From assembly GCA_041664345.1 (NCBI GenBank), contig JBAYKX010000012.1, positions 1-64,000 on the forward strand: DNA of 64,000 nt, written 5' to 3'. Made by a program: the position numbers and the translations under genes. Origin of the DNA: GWE2-40-63 sp041664345. Its GTDB lineage: Bacteria; Bacteroidota; Bacteroidia; Bacteroidales; SZUA-534. A model generated the notes under the pieces. That model worked only from the letters and a program-made list of their open reading frames with translations, ran no database searches and had not been told where the DNA came from. Shown piece after piece: positions 61,109 to 64,000 of this stretch (position 1 is its first letter; every line of letters starts with the position of its first letter).

Positions 61109-63871
61109 ATGAAGATACATCATTCTTTTTTAACCTTGGTTTTAGTCTTTGCAACCTTTGTTGGGAATGCACAATCAGTGATTCGCAACAAAAGTTATTT
61201 CGATAGCTTAAATGACACCCACGATGTAATTGCGCTTCCCAATTGGGGACCCTATTCTAAAAAATATGCCGGCATTTCGCATATTCCCGAAATTTCAACA
61301 GGCATGCGCTTCGATGTTACAGCCTTGCCGGGATATTACCGCAACCGGGTGATGGTGCCCAACGTGCTTTTCGAATCGGGTTATTATCCGTGGGACATTA
61401 ACAAAGAATTGTCGAAAGTTACCTACCGGTACGAACTGGAGTGGAAAGACAAAGTTTATGTTGATGTTACCTATTCAACTTTAGATACTTCAACGGTATT
61501 GGTAAGCATGGAATGCGTAAACCAAACTATGTTGCCCCAGGAACTGCAATTGAATCTGGCCGGATTTATCAACTATCCGGAACCTTATGCCAATTTTCAA
61601 GCCAAGCATAGCAACCAAGTTACGTTCATCAATGCCGTCTCATACACCCATCTTCAATTTGCCAAACCCCGCCCGTCGGACAATCTGGTTTACGATGGTT
61701 GGTTTCGTGGCGAAACCCGCAATGCCGATTTTTTAAATGGAAACGGCATTGGCAAAGGCTTTGGAACCGATAAAGGCGACTGGGTCACATACACCGTTCC
61801 GCTCCAGAACAATGAAAAAGAAGGGATTCTTACTTTACGGTACCGCATGAAAGAGAACAACTCCAACGCTTTGGTTTTTTCCGGATTGGTGAATGAAACC
61901 CTTCAATTGAAAGGAACCGGCAACTTTGAACTGATACAAGTCCCTTATAAATGCGATAAAAATGAAGCGGAGCTAAAACTAACTGCCGCAGGAGGGTGCG
62001 AAATTGAACTCGATGGCTTTTTTATGGGCTCGACAAGTAATTCTAAATCCATTGAAATAGTGCCCATTGCGAAGAAATTTATTCCAGAATTTGTTAAAAA
62101 CCTACAAGCAGGAACCCTGTTGCTAAAATATCCCGATGTAGCTGTTTATTACGGAATGGCATGGGATTATCCATCATCGTTTGTGCGCGAAATTGTGGAT
62201 GAAGAGCTGGATGTGATTTTTAAAAAATACGTGCACGAGCACAACTATCTGGTTTTCCCGGGTGATGAAAAAGGTCATTACATTAATGTGTTTATGCGCC
62301 CTGTTGAGTTGGAACCCATGAGCAGCCGAACCGTTTACAGCATTGTTTGTACGGGAACCAAACCGCAGGTGGAAAACCAACTAGCCCAATTCAGTAAAAA
62401 CCCGGAGAGCTTTGTTTCAAAAGGGGAAAAAGCTGAAAACATCTTTGAGGGCGATTTGGAGCAGGGAAAACCCTTCCAGTTCAGCCAGAACATGATGAGG
62501 GCCGCATTGCAATACAACATTGTGTATCCCATATACACGCAAGGAGAATTTATCCGCCACTTTACCCCAGGAAAATGGTGGAACAGCCTATATACTTGGG
62601 ATGCAGGTTTTATTGCTTTAGGATTGTCTGAAATTGATATCGATAAATCCATTCAGTTCCTGAACACCTATACCACACCCGTGGGAAGCCAGTCGGCATT
62701 CATCCATCACGGTTCGCCAGTTCCCGTGCAAATGTACGCTTTTTACGATCTCTGGAACAAAACGCAGTCGAAGGAATTGCTTACCTATTTTTATCCGAGG
62801 CTGAAACAATATTACGAATTTATGGCGGGTCGTTCGGGCAGTTCTACCACCAACCCATTCAAATCGGACCTGTTAAAAACGTGGGATTACTTTTACAATT
62901 CCGGTGGCTGGGACGATTACCCTCCGCAAAAAGCCGTGCGCGACAACCATTTGGAAGCCACCGTTTCGCCGGTAATTACCACGGCACATATAATCCGAGT
63001 TGCCAAAATATTACGGAAAGCGGCTATAGAATCGGGCCACGAAGCCGATGTAAAAACGTACGATAACGACATTAAAACCTTTACCAAAGCCTTACAAACA
63101 GTAGCTTGGGATGCAAAAAGCGGTTATTTCAGTTACATGGTCCACAATTCGCTCGGAAACCCCAAAACTTTTTACACGGATCCAAATAGTGGCGCCAATT
63201 ACAACATGGGTTTAGATGGTGCCTATCCCATTTTTTCAGGTATCTGCACCCCCGAACAGGAAGAAATATTGCTCGATAAAATATTTTCCGAAGAACACAT
63301 GTGGAGCAAAGCCGGAATTTGCGTAGTGGACAAGCAGGCTCCCTATTACCGAATTGACGGGTATTGGAACGGTGCTGTATGGATGCCGCACCAATGGTTT
63401 ATGTGGAAAACCATGTTCGATATGGGGCGGACCGATTTGGCCTGGAAAATTGCTGACCGGGCATTGAATGTATGGAAAAGCGAAACCGACGAAACCTACT
63501 TTACCTACGAACACTGGTTTGCAAAAACTGCCCGTGGTGCAGGCTGGCACCAGTTTGGAGCATTGTCGGCTCCGGTACTCAACTGGTATGCCGCTTACTA
63601 CAAACCGGGCACCGTTACCACCGGTTTCGAGATTTGGATTGAGAGCCAATCGTTCAACAGCGACCATTCGGCCTACCAAGCCAGCCTTTCGTTTGATGAA
63701 GCTACCCATGCCCACAAACGCAGCATGGTGGCTTGCCTGAATCCAAATTTTACTTACGAAGTTTTAGTGGATGGTAAAAAAATAATTGCCCAAAGCAGGT
63801 ACCCGGGATTACTGGAAATTGAACTTCCGGCAAGTAATAAACCCTGTAAATTGGTGATAAATAAACAATAA
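61109..63871 (+). CDS. GH63/MGH1-like glycoside hydrolase
   Basis: A 920-residue secreted enzyme. The start MKIHHSFLTLVLVFATFVGN at 61109 gives a signal peptide; an earlier ATG at 61079 would move it inside. The second half is an (alpha/alpha)6 barrel. WDYFYNSGGWDDYPPQ (Asp about 601) resembles the catalytic GWDDSP motif of GH63 enzymes, RIDGYWNGAVWMPHQWFMW (about 747-766) the 'YWRGPVW' motif, and YEHWFAKTARGAGWHQFG the late Glu motif. The first half is beta-rich. GH63 and relatives cleave alpha-glucose or mannosylglycerate; the substrate here is not known. Starts 47 bases after the PAP2 gene. Confidence 0.8.
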   Translation: MKIHHSFLTLVLVFATFVGNAQSVIRNKSYFDSLNDTHDVIALPNWGPYSKKYAGISHIPEISTGMRFDVTALPGYYRNRVMVPNVLFESGYYPWDINKELSKVTYRYELEWKDKVYVDVTYSTLDTSTVLVSMECVNQTMLPQELQLNLAGFINYPEPYANFQAKHSNQVTFINAVSYTHLQFAKPRPSDNLVYDGWFRGETRNADFLNGNGIGKGFGTDKGDWVTYTVPLQNNEKEGILTLRYRMKENNSNALVFSGLVNETLQLKGTGNFELIQVPYKCDKNEAELKLTAAGGCEIELDGFFMGSTSNSKSIEIVPIAKKFIPEFVKNLQAGTLLLKYPDVAVYYGMAWDYPSSFVREIVDEELDVIFKKYVHEHNYLVFPGDEKGHYINVFMRPVELEPMSSRTVYSIVCTGTKPQVENQLAQFSKNPESFVSKGEKAENIFEGDLEQGKPFQFSQNMMRAALQYNIVYPIYTQGEFIRHFTPGKWWNSLYTWDAGFIALGLSEIDIDKSIQFLNTYTTPVGSQSAFIHHGSPVPVQMYAFYDLWNKTQSKELLTYFYPRLKQYYEFMAGRSGSSTTNPFKSDLLKTWDYFYNSGGWDDYPPQKAVRDNHLEATVSPVITTAHIIRVAKILRKAAIESGHEADVKTYDNDIKTFTKALQTVAWDAKSGYFSYMVHNSLGNPKTFYTDPNSGANYNMGLDGAYPIFSGICTPEQEEILLDKIFSEEHMWSKAGICVVDKQAPYYRIDGYWNGAVWMPHQWFMWKTMFDMGRTDLAWKIADRALNVWKSETDETYFTYEHWFAKTARGAGWHQFGALSAPVLNWYAAYYKPGTVTTGFEIWIESQSFNSDHSAYQASLSFDEATHAHKRSMVACLNPNFTYEVLVDGKKIIAQSRYPGLLEIELPASNKPCKLVINKQ

Positions 63872-63875
63872 ACAC

Positions 63876-64000
63876 ATGAAATACATCCGAATAAAAACAT
63901 TCGAAAGAGCAACAAGATATGGATTCATTAGTCTGGTTCTGTGTGTTTTAATTGATTTTTTTATTACATCATGCAACTCATCAAACTTCAACATTGAAAA
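63876..64000 (+). CDS. Lipoprotein gene, cut by the window end
   Basis: Starts 4 bases after the GH63-like stop codon. The visible 41 residues begin MKYIRIKTFERATRYGFISL and contain a hydrophobic stretch and a lipobox FITSC. It is open at the right edge. Too short for a family call; position suggests it belongs to the same transcript. Confidence 0.65.
   Translation, partial: MKYIRIKTFERATRYGFISLVLCVLIDFFITSCNSSNFNIE

Noticed and set aside
1..64000. CRISPR arrays, tRNA and rRNA genes, transposases, prophage genes
   Set aside because: None were recognised by reading; a tRNA scan could still find a gene missed by eye.

Overview
The window is a Bacteroidota chromosome segment. The evidence is: SusC/SusD outer-membrane pairs, several secreted proteins with type IX (T9SS) C-terminal sorting domains, TAnnTTTG-type -7 promoter boxes (the ileS promoter is a perfect TTTG-19-TATATTTG), a TraR/DksA-like gene between ileS and lspA, and many short-hairpin intergenic repeats. 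T9SS cargo together with SusCD and inositol genes suggests an environmental Bacteroidia lineage (Marinilabiliales-like), but that rank is a guess. I saw no rRNA, tRNA, CRISPR array, transposase or prophage.

Layout. 1-12.5 kb: housekeeping and envelope genes (hemW, rhodanese, sirtuin, a beta-barrel, a lytic transglycosylase-like protein, a T9SS M1 peptidase, an SDR, DUF3108, a coiled-coil anchor), a hicBA toxin-antitoxin pair and two secreted proteins. 12.7-15.3 kb: a minus-strand operon of transthyretin-like lipoprotein, VTC-domain protein, DUF4956 membrane protein and a frameshifted DUF2490 barrel. 15.5-30.8 kb: cyclophilin, thiamine-binding protein, Ig-like lipoprotein, glpD, a membrane metalloprotease, a GxxExxY gene framed by inverted repeats, phosphomannomutase, a frameshifted esterase-like lipoprotein, dgt, lspA, dksA-like and ileS. 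31-34 kb: a lipoprotein with three 125-residue repeats and a DUF433/DUF5615 toxin-antitoxin pair.

34.1-43.8 kb: an AraC regulator diverges from a complete myo-inositol catabolic set (iolJ-type aldolase, iolB, iolC, iolD, mmsA/iolA, iolE, iolG). Together these take inositol to DHAP and acetyl-CoA.

43.8-64 kb: the same strand continues into a polysaccharide-utilization-like locus: GH92 alpha-mannosidase, SusC, SusD, a third surface lipoprotein, two large leucine-rich-repeat T9SS proteins, a lipoprotein PAP2 phosphatase with an autotransporter-type repeat, a GH63/MGH1-like glycosidase and the start of another lipoprotein. Mannosidase, phosphatase and GH63-like enzyme next to inositol catabolism suggests, as inference only, that the locus feeds on a phospho-inositol mannoside such as a glycosylinositol-phosphate headgroup. 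That is the most interesting candidate system here. Two genes (DUF2490 and the esterase-like lipoprotein) carry single-base frameshifts that could be real decay or sequence errors.
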